Part shown: positions 22,310 to 32,684 of the stretch, piece by piece
Numbering within the stretch: the stretch's first letter is position 1
How the letters are laid out: each line of letters starts with the position of its first letter
From: Echria macrotheca
Lineage: Eukaryota > Ascomycota > Sordariomycetes > Sordariales > Schizotheciaceae
Length of the DNA stretch: 64,000 bases
Reading direction: 5' to 3'
NCBI GenBank assembly: GCA_030411725.1
Contig: MU839841.1
Span: 496,001-560,000 of the forward strand
Position numbers and translations under genes: made by a program
Notes under the pieces: generated by a model
Database searches by the model: none
What the model was told of the DNA's origin: nothing
What the model saw: only the letters and a program-made list of their open reading frames with translations

Positions 22310-23319
22310 TGTGTCCAGTCTAATCCAAAACTTTTTTTTTTTCAAAAAAGATTCCACGTCACGGTTCAGTCAGTCAAAGTAAAGGCGGTTGGCAAAATTG
22401 TGGACAAAAAATGATGAAGAATGAGAGAGCAGAGGACTACCAACCCAGAGGGAGGATATCGCACCGGTATCCTTCAGCTCAAAGGCTCTTCGAATAGTTA
22501 GGCGTACGTTCGAACTTGTTTTGCGCTGTCCTGCATAAACTAAGACAAATCTAGATCTGGCAGGTGATATGTGCCAAATACATCAATATGCAAGGGCGGG
22601 CCAAGCACACGCTCGGATAGGTAGGCCTCATATTGCGGCATCTAAAGTAAACCCTGAAACTGACGGGCTATGGATGAGGTCCTTCGTAGCACTGAGCGGC
22701 GTAGCCTCATGCAGTTGGTTCATCACATTATATCGCATCCGACGGCTCACCTGCACGGCTTCGGTCCGCCTAGATACCGCGTAGATACCGCGAACACAGT
22801 GCGCACCGGGTACCAGGGAAGGCTGGTTCCTTTCAAGAACTTGCTGCACATGTCCTCCACACAAATCAGGCCGGCCCCGCTGTCTATGGCACATGTATCG
22901 ATACATCCTCTCGGTGAATCCCAGCACAGCGAAAGGTCTGTTCTGAACCTATCAATACTTCCAAATTAATACATACGTTATCTTGCGCAAATCAAGGCAG
23001 AGTACCTCCATGTAGGCGAACCACATCATCAACAATCTTGGAAAATCAAATCAACCTAGAACAACAGAGAGGCGTTGACTTGGGACCCGCACCAAGGCCA
23101 ACAGCACCCGCTCCGGAGCCTTAGGAGTTGTTCTTCGCCATTTTTTGTCCCCGCCATCCATCCGCTTGCTGACGACTGTAAGTACCATCAGCATCCACCT
23201 CTCGCTCCCCCCTTCCTTCAGTGACAAACCGCTTGCGAGGTTCAACACTACCACTTCTTCACCTTTTGGTACGTCCTAGGTAGTTCTGCCAAACATCTTG
23301 AACATTGAAAACGGTCAAC
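22310..23319. promoter_or_regulatory. Shared divergent promoter of the two UstYa-family genes
   Basis: This 1-kb region separates two head-to-head UstYa-family genes, so it should co-regulate them. It contains a perfect direct duplication of TAGATACCGCG at 22771-22781 and 22782-22792, and a CGG-rich patch just before it that could fit zinc-cluster regulators. No coding sequence is supported. Confidence 0.6.
22771..22792 (+). repeat. Perfect 11-bp tandem duplication in the UstYa divergent promoter
   Basis: TAGATACCGCG occurs twice head to tail with no spacer, roughly midway between the two start codons. This could be a paired binding site for a pathway regulator. Regulatory function is inference from location only. 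Confidence 0.5.
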
Positions 23320-24432
23320 ATGACGCCCCTCGCCCAGCAGAAGCCCTACGATGACAAAGCCACTTGGGAGGAAGAGAGCCAGGAGGACGACAGCGCCGAT
23401 TTCCCTCTCTTGCCGCCAAAGAGGTTTCGGTGGCTCCGTTCGCTTGCTCCCACTTCATCACCGCCCAAGCAAACCCCTTTCCTCGTCCTTCTTCCCTGGC
23501 TCATCAGTACTGGCCTTGCGGCGTGGGTAGTAGCCTTGTACGTGATCCCTTCGTCCAGGCCCTGTGCCTGCACCGTGGGGGATCTTTACTGTAAGTCATC
23601 CCCGTCGGCCATTATAGCGTTATTCTTGCATGCTGACTGAATTGTGCAAGCTCCCGCGGAGCACATCGTGAAGTACACCGATGTCAAGTTCCAGGGAGCT
23701 TTTGGACGCGACACGTCGGCGTATCAAGGCTGGCCCGATGACGAAAAGGATGAGCTGTGGAAAGGACTATACCACCGTATGATGGCAGCCCGAAATATCT
23801 GCTCATGCACACGAACAACAGACTGACAAGCTATCCCAGGTGGTCTGACATTCCGTGTAAGAGAGAACGAGTATCGTCGAATGAAGAACGAGACCGAGCG
23901 AGTTCCGATACCAGGCTATGAGAATGAATATGTCGTCGGCTTGGATGTATTCCACCAGCTTCATTGCTTGGTAAGGATCTCGCCCTATATTACAAGTCAG
24001 CTTCAACCCATAATAACGCAAATTCACGCACAGAATGTCATCCGCAAGGGATTTTACCCAGGGCGCTACAACAACTCGCTCAAGAACCCTGATGGTACTG
24101 TCAACTACGGCGAATGGATGCATGTCGACCACTGCATTGAATCCATCCGCCAGTCCATTACTTGCAGCTCCGACGTCAGCCCAGTCTTGTTCCAGTGGCT
24201 GAAATCGAAGCAAATCAACTTGCCGCACCTTGAACTTGTGCACAGATGCAGAAATTTTGACAAGATCAAGGACTGGGCTTTTGAGCGCTTTGTCGACCTT
24301 GGCGATCGCCGACAGCATGTGCAGGACAATGGCCGCATCGCTGATTACTCAAATATCAGCCCGAATCCTGAACAAGAACCGGGGCTTCTTGATCCACCAA
24401 AGTGGTGGAAGCATAACCCGGCTGACCTGTAG
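23320..24432 (+). CDS. UstYa-family (DUF3328) oxidase-like protein 2
   Basis: Exons 23320-23590, 23651-23776, 23840-23970 and 24034-24432 give 308 residues; all four phases agree. One transmembrane segment lies near residues 51-70 (FLVLLPWLISTGLAAWVVAL). Splicing yields SPAEHIVKYTDVKFQGAFG, then LDVFHQLHCLNVIRKGFYPG and MHVDHCIESIRQSITC. These supply both HxxHC motifs, and LVHRCRNFDKIKDWAFE gives the conserved C-terminal block. The C-terminus ends in WWKHNPADL. It is a clear paralogue family member but differs strongly from its divergent neighbour, which recalls the UstYa/UstYb pairs of ustiloxin-type pathways. Expected role: oxidative modification of a secreted-pathway peptide, working as a membrane-anchored enzyme in the ER or Golgi lumen. 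That role is inference from the family. Confidence 0.92.
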
Positions 24433-25014
24433 ATGCGTGTAGCAATGGCGCCGTTTTTGCTCCCTCTTTTCTTCTTTTTGGAAATCGCGACCACGGATAG
24501 CAATACTGTCAAATCCTTCAGATCGAAATAGCAGCAGTCCAATTCGTGTGTCCTCTCGGGTGAAATGATGAGCGATCTGTCCCACGTTGTTGGTGCTGCA
24601 TGCTGCTCGTCGCTCCGTGCGAATCACGCCTTCGAGCTACGGTGCAGGGCGCAGCGTTTCTGTAATGACGCCGAGCCGATGTTACGGGCTTTGCTCTGCC
24701 GGCAGTCGTCGGGATTCGCAGTGGATGGGGTTCTTGCCATACGGCCCGACCTAAATCAGGCTCTTTTCCGTGCCGTGTAGCCGCGTCCGGTATGATCCGA
24801 CGCCACCCCTGGCTGATACCCCCCATCGCCAGCTTCTTCCATGGAACGGGCCGCGCCCCCGCCCCCTATACCTACGGTTCACCTCCGCTAGGTACTGTTG
24901 CGTTTTCTTTCTTGAGAGCATTGAACCTGCAAGCACTGCGACCTATACCTATTATCAACCATAGCCCAAGCCACCCAGACTCGGGATAGAAATTCCGACG
25001 GGACGATACCTAGG
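24433..25014. promoter_or_regulatory. Intergenic region, promoter of the MFS gene
   Basis: This holds the 3' UTR of UstYa-family gene 2 followed by the MFS promoter and 5' UTR. No motif stands out. The short distance and same orientation fit a clustered gene group. Confidence 0.5.
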
Positions 25015-26601
25015 ATGCCCGCTGCCGTGGAGAGCGAGTGTACCCCGCTGCTGCCCTCCGAGTCCGACCCGAACCACGAATCGCAGCCAAACAATTCAAG
25101 CATTGCTGGCACGCCTTATTCCCAAACCAAGCGTTTGGTGATCCTAGCCGTCTGTTATGGACTCCTCATAATCTTGGGCATCGGCGGCACCCTTTGCTCT
25201 ACCCCCATCATCGACATTCAAGAGGCCATCATCTGCCGCCGTTTCCATGGGCCTGATGTCGACCACGATGATCCCGCATGCAAGGACAAGGACGTCCAGG
25301 GCGAGCTCTCCTTCATAAGAGGATGGCACGTCAGCCTTACCCTTCTCACCAGTCTAATCGCCAGTGTCCCCTACGGCGCCATGGCAGACCGATACGGTCG
25401 CACAATCGTCTTGGGACTGAGCTTCCTTGGCGCCACCCTGACCGAGTGCTTCGGCGCTCTCGTGTGTGCCATGCCACACATCTTCCATCCCAGGGCCATC
25501 TGGGCTGGCAGCCTGTTCCAGTTGGTCGGCGGTGGTGAGGCCATCTTGTCCGCCATGGTTTACACCATCTTGGCCGACATCTCGAGCGAGGCTCAACGAG
25601 CGACGGCCTTCTTCTACCTCGGCGCCTCTTTGATGGGGGGTGCCCTCATCGCCAACCCGCTGGTCTTTCTCGCCATGAAAAGAGGCCCCTGGTTTTCCAT
25701 CTCCATTGGGTTGTCGTGTCTCGCCGCATCGACGGTCATTGCCTTTCTGACCCCCGAAACCCTCTCGTACCGCCAGCAGCACGCGCCTTCACATACAGAA
25801 AACAACAATGCTGCTGCATCTTCCCCAGTCGAAGCCGACACCACCGCCGCCGCCCTAAAACCGAACCCCCTCCTCCAGCGTGCTTCCGCCGCCCTCTCCC
25901 AAACCCTCCATTCCGTCCGCTTTCTCTTCTGGGAACACAAGCTCGTCGGCTTCCTCCTCCTCTCCCTCGGCCTCGAGATCTTCGGCCGCAGCGTCGTCCT
26001 CCAGCTCATGCAATACGCCTCCCGGCGCTTCCACATGTCCTACTCGGAAGCGGGCCTCCTCGCCTCCGTCATCGCCTTCACCTCTCTGCTCCTCCTGCTC
26101 GTCGTCCTCCCGGGTACGAGCCAGCTTCTTCTGAGCCGGCTGGGATTTTCGGCGCGCCAGAAGGACCTCCGGCTTGCGCAGGCGAGCGCCGCGCTGGCGG
26201 CGCTGGGCGTGATTCTCCAGGGGGTGGCGAGAGATAAGGTGGTGCTCGTGGCGGGGATTGTGGTTGCGGGCATGGGCGGGGGGTATACATTTATGGTGAG
26301 GGGTTTGATGACGGCGCTGGTGGATGGGAGGGAGACGGGGCTGCTGTATACGAGCATTGCGTTTATCGAGGCGCTGTCGGCATTGGTGTCGGGGCCTGTG
26401 TATGCTGGTTTGTTTCATCTCGGGTTGGAATGGGGAGATGAGTGGGTGGGTTTGCCGTTTTTGTTCGCAGGGTGTGTCTTGGTGACTGCGGCGGTGTTGG
26501 TGGGTGTGGTGAGTAGCGCCATGGTTGGTAAGGGTACGGCCGTGGAGGAGGAAACGGACGAGGCCGATGATGTCGTTGGAAGCGGAAGGCTGTTGAGGTG
26601 A
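25015..26601 (+). CDS. Major facilitator superfamily transporter
   Basis: A single uninterrupted ORF of 528 residues. A soluble N-terminus with the acidic dileucine-like TPLLPSES is followed by about 12 hydrophobic segments in two halves. The MFS loop motif between helices 2 and 3 is ASVPYGAMADRYGR, with the conserved G, D, R, G, R. A roughly 50-residue loop (HAPSHTENNNAAASSPVEAD onwards, residues 258-300) separates the halves. The fifth-to-sixth helix region is GGALIANPLVFLAMKRGPW. It is probably a plasma-membrane or vacuolar exporter of a small molecule or short peptide, given its place beside two UstYa genes; UstT plays such a role in ustiloxin clusters. The specific subfamily and substrate cannot be read from sequence alone. 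The shift to G-rich, less C-ending codon use in the last third is notable. Confidence 0.88.
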   Translation: MPAAVESECTPLLPSESDPNHESQPNNSSIAGTPYSQTKRLVILAVCYGLLIILGIGGTLCSTPIIDIQEAIICRRFHGPDVDHDDPACKDKDVQGELSFIRGWHVSLTLLTSLIASVPYGAMADRYGRTIVLGLSFLGATLTECFGALVCAMPHIFHPRAIWAGSLFQLVGGGEAILSAMVYTILADISSEAQRATAFFYLGASLMGGALIANPLVFLAMKRGPWFSISIGLSCLAASTVIAFLTPETLSYRQQHAPSHTENNNAAASSPVEADTTAAALKPNPLLQRASAALSQTLHSVRFLFWEHKLVGFLLLSLGLEIFGRSVVLQLMQYASRRFHMSYSEAGLLASVIAFTSLLLLLVVLPGTSQLLLSRLGFSARQKDLRLAQASAALAALGVILQGVARDKVVLVAGIVVAGMGGGYTFMVRGLMTALVDGRETGLLYTSIAFIEALSALVSGPVYAGLFHLGLEWGDEWVGLPFLFAGCVLVTAAVLVGVVSSAMVGKGTAVEEETDEADDVVGSGRLLR

Positions 26602-27369
26602 AATTGAAGACTGAGTTTTTGTATAAGTAAAGATTGACTAGTCTGCGATGAGTAAAAATGACATCCTAAGATCTAGGTGCGGGGTTTGACCATCTGCCCG
26701 TGTGTGCAGTGGATTGCACAAGATAGCAGGGAAGTAGCCCTTTTTGGATTGGCCTTCACTTCGCGCGGGTGATAACGTCAGGAAGAGGAACGAGAACGCC
26801 ACCCCCAAGCCGAGGAGATACGTTTATCTATCCAGGATACGGGAAAACAAGGGGTTTTACACCATACATCCGCCGCTGAGAAGTCCGCGAGGGGTAATGT
26901 TGATCCGAGTTATTTTCAAGTAGGACGAAAAATAAAAATGCATGTCTCTGTGTGAAAATGTCAAAGAGACGCATGGGGGTATGGTTCGATCTAAATGTAT
27001 GGTGTGTATCGGAAGTGCAATGTGCTCGGTTCGACTGATCCGGTTACCTATCCGTAATGGCAAGTCAGTCTGATGCAACCACAAATATTCGACGTCTTTG
27101 CAGACTTCGTCAGCAGACTTGCCTGAGGTTGAGATGTCAAGTGTAGACATGTAATGCATTGACGCTAATACTAAGATAGTTAGTGTGATTTGTCTTGCTA
27201 GACTTGTTTGACAAGTAGTTACACACCACTGATTGCAACGCTCTACGCAGTCCCAAGGCGTCAGGCGTAAGGGCCAGGTAGTCTCAGGACAGTCTTCATC
27301 ACCTGAAACGTAGACGGTGTTGGGATTATGGCTGTCTACGGGTGAAAAACCGAGCCTGAAGAGGCTGAT

Positions 27370-27760
27370 GGCCGTTACATGACGCTCTCCTGGTACGCCG
27401 CCAGGGCTTCGACAAGCTGGTCTTGACGCGTCTCACCATGTTGTTGCTGGTGTGGCTAGCCGTAACAGCCTCCTTGTAAAAGTCGGCGATCTCAGCATTG
27501 ACAGCGTTGCGCAGCGTCTTGTCGTTGACCGCCTCCTTTTAGGCGCTGGCCTTTGAGTCGAGCAGGAGCGACGACATGACGGCCATCATGTGCGACGTGT
27601 TGGACGAGTGGGTGCCACAGGATTTGCACCGTGATCTATCACGGAGAGATGACCTTTCCATGTCGTTGGCGGTGAACCCGCTCTTAACCACCAAGAACAA
27701 CAGCAAATCATGGTGGACCGGCTTGATGGGCTCGCACGCACATGCAGGCAAAAGCAAGGC
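27370..27760 (-). pseudogene. Decayed coding fragment of unknown origin
   Basis: On the minus strand a frame reads MMAVMSSLLLDSKASA, then a stop at 27539, then continues in the same frame as KEAVNDKTLRNAVNAEIADF and YKEAVTASHTSNNMV. Protein-like sequence on both sides of an in-frame TAA suggests a broken gene, possibly from a transposon. I do not recognise the family. Confidence 0.3.
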
Positions 27761-28005
27761 AAAAGCAAAAGCAAAAGAAGACGACTCGATTCTCTGGACT
27801 GGATGAACTATCTAGGAACCATCCTGGGACGAAGTCCTAGATGGTGGGGTTTTATAACCTGACCTGGTTCTGCACCTCTCCGGTCCGCACGGCTGCAGAA
27901 GAACTCATGGAGAGGAGGAGGAGGAGGAGAGGGGGGCAGGGGAGTCAGCCTATTTTTCAATTTTCAAACAGCTGCTGTCCAGCTTCAAGCTAGCAGTCAT
28001 TCTTG

Positions 28006-28150
28006 AACAACACCGAGTAGAACAAGAAAATATTGCCATGAATTCAAAACTAAACTATCTAAAGCAACGCATGTCTATGTGGGTATCATATCCGCGACCA
28101 GCGCCATAAATCCAAAACAATTCCCAGCTGGACCCAAAATTGATTAAGAC
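28006..28150 (+). repeat. Dispersed repeat, copy 1
   Basis: It shares AATTCAAAACTAAACT and GTATCATATCCGCGACCAGC, then a conserved block ending in GACCCAAAATTG, with the copy at 29807-29950. The last part is shared with 28840-28910 too. Divergence is clearly visible by eye. Confidence 0.7.
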
Positions 28151-28839
28151 GCCTTATTACCTTCCATTTCCTTATCAGAACCTTTGCTTGTCATTAGTAT
28201 TTCGATGCCTGTTTATGTCTCGGTCCGTTCCTGTTGGCTGGGGGTTTGTTGGATGCGGGAGGCGTATAGATGTTCCAGCCCTCCGTTTGCTTGGGGGAAT
28301 AAACCTAATGTCTTATTAGATATGTTCCTTTACGGGTCCGTGTTCGATAGGAACGAGGACGTGGAGCTTATTTGGAATGCCGCCGCGAACAATTTGACAT
28401 TTGACCTCTGCGAAGTGTTCTTGCCACTGGTATTGGGCGTAAATCCCTTGCGGGACTAGTAGCTTTACGGGATTGTAATTATCTCGGAGTGCGGACGGCT
28501 TGTCAGGGTCGACAAAATTATTGTTCCTCGCCAGTGCAGATGCCTGTTCTGCAACGATTTGGGCGCCCAGACCCGCCACGGACTATCCCGAGGTTGGCTG
28601 GTGGTTCGAGTCGTTCGGGGCTCCCAATTGACGTTTAAATCCAACCGGTGGTCGGAGGCGGTGTACCGACAATTACTGTATGTGATGCGAGGGCGATAGG
28701 GATAGACTGTTATTGGGCACCATTGATGGGCCGAAAGGCAAACGCGAGCAAAAGCAAAGCAAAACGCAAGGCGACTCAATTCTGGATTCTCATGAACTAG
28801 CTGAAGAGGAGATGCTGGGACGGGGCACGGCCACACGAG

Positions 28840-28910
28840 GGTATCATCCGCGACCAGCGCCGTAAATCCAAAACAAATCCCAGCTAGACCCAAAATAATA
28901 AAGGCGTCTG
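28840..28910 (+). repeat. Dispersed repeat, copy 2 (shorter)
   Basis: It matches the CCGCGACCAGCGCC to AGACCCAAAAT part of copies 1 and 3. Just upstream, a segment with AGCAAAAGCAAAGC and ACTCAATTCTGGA resembles 27750-27800, so a longer duplication is likely. The GATAGGGGTGCACCC piece just downstream recurs inverted at 29770-29795. Confidence 0.65.
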
Positions 28911-29059
28911 ATAGGGGTGCACCCTTTCTGATCCGTACGCATCCCCTTGAAGATAATTTTTTCGCCTACATCCTTAAATACAAGCATTTCGGTGTATTGG
29001 CAATGCCAAAAGGGTTATTAATAAGGGCTCTACGATCTAATCTTTAACCCTTTATAAAT

Positions 29060-29650
29060 GAGGATGTCTCGCCTCACTGTAGAATTTGTCTTTTCTCACT
29101 GTAATTTCAAAAAATCCCCATACATAACCCCAACCCCCACAAACACCCACCCAAAAAGGTACATCCGCCAAATCGTCCACCCAAAATTCTGCCACCCATC
29201 GCGATCAATCAACCATCACAACAGCAATAAACCTCAACTACGTACACTCACACAAAGCCATCACGGCTTTTGCTACTGCTGCGCTTTTATCGCGAAGGTA
29301 AGAGCAATTGAATCATGCCACATTTGCCGTGATTAACCGCCTGCAGATGGCTGACGATACCGAATCGGTCGGCAACCGCTCCAGAACCCAACCCCCCTCC
29401 CCCCCGCGAACCATCGACTGTGGGGAAGGCAGAGGACCGCGATTACAGCGGAAACAGCGGATTTGAACATTTGAACGAATCCAGTCTCGTTACGATCGCA
29501 AGTGCTGGCAAAAGTGGAAGGGTAGTTCAATTAACCGACCTGCGACGCCCTTCACCGCCTGCCTGTAATGGCTTAGTGGGGGAAAAGTGGGGCAAGTCAA
29601 ATGTACTACAGTGAGAAAAGACAAATCCTACAGTGAGGCGAGACATCCTC
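29060..29650. mobile_element. hAT-like MITE, 591 bp, 44-bp TIRs, 8-bp target duplication
   Basis: Left end starts GAGGATGTCTCGCCTCACTG, and the right end is its reverse complement. The arms match over 44 bp with a single mismatch, at position 24. The element is flanked on both sides by TTATAAAT (29052-29059 and 29651-29658), a perfect 8-bp target site duplication. Eight-bp duplications are the hallmark of hAT-superfamily elements. The TIR carries TCACTGTA twice, which could be a transposase-binding repeat. There is no ORF for a transposase inside, so it is non-autonomous. One TIR mismatch and an intact duplication suggest fairly recent insertion. Confidence 0.88.
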
Positions 29651-29806
29651 TTATAAATAGTAAATAGGGCCTTTGACAAATATATATACAGCTTTTTAAA
29701 ATGGCGTCAACAGTAGATTGGAAGGTAGTTGGGAAAAGCAGTTGTGCAGAGGGGTGCATTCGTAGCAAAAAGGGGGTACACCCCTATCAGACTCCTTTCC
29801 GAATAA

Positions 29807-29950
29807 CACCAAGTAGGGCAAGAAAACATCGCCATAAATTCAAAACTAAACTAAAGCAACGAATATCTATCTGGGTATCATATCCGCGACCAGCGCTAAT
29901 AAATACAAAACAAATATTCCCAGCTAGACCCAAAATTGAAAAAAGACAAA
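29807..29950 (+). repeat. Dispersed repeat, copy 3, next to kinase stop
   Basis: It aligns with 28006-28150 through AATTCAAAACTAAACT and ATCATATCCGCGACCAGCGC, and through CAGCTAGACCCAAAATTG. It lies within the presumed 3' UTR of the minus-strand FHA-kinase gene. Confidence 0.7.
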
Positions 29951-29961
29951 CATCTTCCACC

Positions 29962-31811
29962 TTAGTCCTCACAGATGTCCATGGGCTCACCCGGCAGGCT
30001 CACATCCTGAAGATCCGGGTGCCCTCTCTGCCGCCGCATCCAAGCCTGCATCCGGCCGACCCGGCGGCGGCGCTCCCGAAGACTCATTCCCGGCTGGTTG
30101 GGATAGTGGAATACCGGGAATTCCACATTCGGGGCCGGGGCCGCCGCGGATCCCTCGGCGACGGCCCCCTCGACCCAGGCCTCCTCGACAGCTTCCTCGG
30201 CACTGGAAGCCATCCCCACGGTGTCCTCGACACCCTCATCCTCCACAACCGTGGTCTCTTCAGACCCTTCACCATCCCCATCCCCAGCCCCAGCGCCCAA
30301 CCCAAATTCAGCCTCGTCGAAGGCCTCGGCCTCCGCACTCTCCGCCGGCATACCGGGGACCTTCCACTTCGGCGTGGTCAGGCCGTCCCCGTCGTACAGG
30401 CGCACCAGCATCTGCGCCGCCGTCGCCCGTCTCGCCACCTCCAGCCTCCCCATCATCCTGAACTCGGCGACCTCAGTCCCCGAGTCCGACGCAATGCCAG
30501 CGACAAATTCATGCACGTCCTCCACAGGTGGGTCCCTGGCCAGCATGCTCTCAAAGCCCTGGACGTTCAAGATTTGGAGGATTGTCACGAACAATGCCCA
30601 GATGTCGATCTTGGAACTCGACGTATCTGTGATGGACTTGAAGAGTTCGGGCGCCATGTAAAGTCGGGTGCCGACCGCTACCTGGGTAGCGTTGCAAAGA
30701 CCGAAATCCGCCAGGACAAAATGAAGCTCGTCTTTGGCGTTTCGCTTGTAGAGAATGTTCGCCGGTTTGAGGTCGCGATGTACGTACACGTTGAAGGCCA
30801 CATAGTCCAAGGCGCAGAGCATCTGCCACAGGACGTCATTTGCGACCAAGTCCCGGGGCGGACAATTCTGGGACTTGAGCAGGCCGTCGAGGGATCCGTC
30901 GTACATGTCCATGAAAACCATGAGCTCAGGTTCAACGTGCTTCTTGCCCAAAAACTTGACAATATTGTCCTAGACAATTGTTAGCGGGTGTATATTAAGA
31001 GCAGACTTAGACTGACATGGTTCGCGTGTGAGAGAAACTCAATCTCCCGCTTGATGCATTGCCATTCCCATACCGAATCGCTCTTCTTGATGACCTTGAC
31101 GGCCATCAAGCGGGCAGTGTCCACGTCTACGGCCTTGCGAACTACCGCATGCGACCCGGCTCCCAGTACACCAAGGATAAAATGGCGAAGCTCTAGCTTT
31201 GGTTGCGTGCCGGCGTGAATTCGAGTGCGGATGTCTAGCGTGGCGTCGTCGTCCGGCTCTGTAGCAAGCCGCGTGAAAGCCTGGCGGGTATCTCGTTCCA
31301 GGGGGCCTAGAACGGCCGAGCGCTCTTGGATCTTGGTCACAAGATCCTCGTGGTGCCAGTCGAGCCGGAACTTAATCAGACGCTTCTTGTTCTTGCCGAT
31401 CGCCACGAACCGGTTGAACGAGGGGTGCACGACGACCCGGCGCTCTCTGCCGAGCTCGAACGGAAAGGACGGGACTTCGGACCCGTCGATCACGTCGCTA
31501 TAAACCTGGGTCGTTTGGTTTCTCGAGACATCATAGAGTGTGATCATGTTGTTTTCCTCGTCGATTTCGAAGGAGCACTGTTCACGAGACATCATCCCGG
31601 TTTCGTCGGCCAGGTAAATATCGCTGGCCTCACCCCGGCCAAGCGTGGCCAAAGTCCCCGGTCCGGCTTTCGAGATAACATGACCGACGTTGAGTACCGT
31701 GACTCCATTGTTGATGCAGGCGTACCGTTTGTTCCGTTCGTGTTCGGCTGTCTCAACGGCCAGTGGCGTCAACGGCACCAGGGAAAACCACACGTTCGAG
31801 GAGGTGGCCAT
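29962..31811 (-). CDS. FHA-domain serine/threonine protein kinase
   Basis: Exons 31811-31017 and 30969-29962 give 600 residues. An FHA domain lies near residues 35-105: LGRGEASDIYLAD, then MSREQCSFEIDE and DVSRNQTTQVYSD. A protein kinase domain follows at about residues 210-470, with the glycine loop GVLGAGSHAVV, the catalytic lysine in MAVKVIKK, VHRDLKPANIL, LADFGL and YMAPELF. The last 120 residues are disordered and acidic, ending in a basic RERRRRVGRM patch and EPMDICED. The FHA-then-kinase order is that of Rad53/Cds1/Dun1 checkpoint kinases. The N-terminal half is divergent and I cannot assign orthology. An FHA domain should bind phosphothreonine on a partner or on itself. The 47-bp intron is canonical. 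Confidence 0.85.
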
Positions 31812-32684
31812 GGCTAGATCAACCTAGTTCAAAGAGAGGCAGGGCTTTAGGACTGATTGGAAGGTGTTTTGTGAGAATGGTAAGCTCGAGGCTCTGTTCT
31901 TGAAGGAGTTTCTGTGTGTTGTAGAGGTAGGTATGAGAGTCTTGCAAAGCAGCAGTCCAAGAGGTAGTCGATGGGAGCTGGGCGCCATTATATATTCGAT
32001 ATTCAAACACCTGGAAGCTCAGCGTCCATTCAACAGCTCTCCTATGTTGCAACATGCCTCTGTCGACTATGTCCAGCTAGTCACCCAGGGGCCGGAAACG
32101 TGGTGGAGATGGGATGCCCTCTGAATCTCCAAAAGGGGTTTCCTATACTGTGACACCATATGGCTGTTCCTAGTAACAGGATGAACCGGGACAAGCTCCG
32201 GGCTTGACTTCACGCATAGTAGTCAGGCCCTTCAGGTTGTTGTGTCACGTAGTCCGATTTCTTGCTGTTGAATATGTGTATCATGTTTCGAGGATATCGT
32301 CGAACAGCCTACATCTTTTTTTAGACGCAGAGAACCATCGCCAGGTGGACAGCTGTTCCACCATGTGCCGTGGCAGTTGGACGGGTCCGCTCGCAAGCGA
32401 CAGTTTGACCAGTTCATCCAGTGGTCAACTGAGCACGTTGATGTACAACGGGAAGCCACCGAAAGGGTCCACGAGCCGCCGCGCGTGATTGGCCAAGTCC
32501 AGATGAACCTGCAAGGTCGGTTGATTGCATGCAAGATCCCGTCGGGCTGTGACCTGGCATGTAGCCCCCATATCTTGATCCGCCAGGTATTTGAACCCCT
32601 CGCTGCGCAGCCGCGTCTCGTCGAGCTGACGAGTCAGTCATTATTACCCTTCTCTTTCGGCAGGACAATTGTGACGAAATAAAC
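31812..32684. other. Intergenic region, divergent promoters
   Basis: Between the divergent FHA-kinase and the coiled-coil gene. No supported feature was seen beyond promoter-like sequence. Confidence 0.5.

Larger units (their letters stand above)
26602..29961. other. 3.4-kb gene desert with repeats and transposon remnants
   Basis: No intact gene is supported between the MFS gene and the FHA-kinase. It contains a decayed reading frame at 27370-27760 (minus), three diverged copies of a roughly 70-140-bp repeat, and a hAT-like MITE at 29060-29650. It looks like a transposon-accumulating segment. Confidence 0.7.

Noticed and set aside
26857..27159. 100-codon minus-strand frame
   Set aside because: No signal peptide, domain or splice partner; it lies in the repeat mosaic and is most likely chance.
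29701..30984. Open frame of 427 codons on the plus strand
   Set aside because: It is the complement of the FHA-kinase exon 2 and its 3' repeat. The kinase motifs on the minus strand are decisive.
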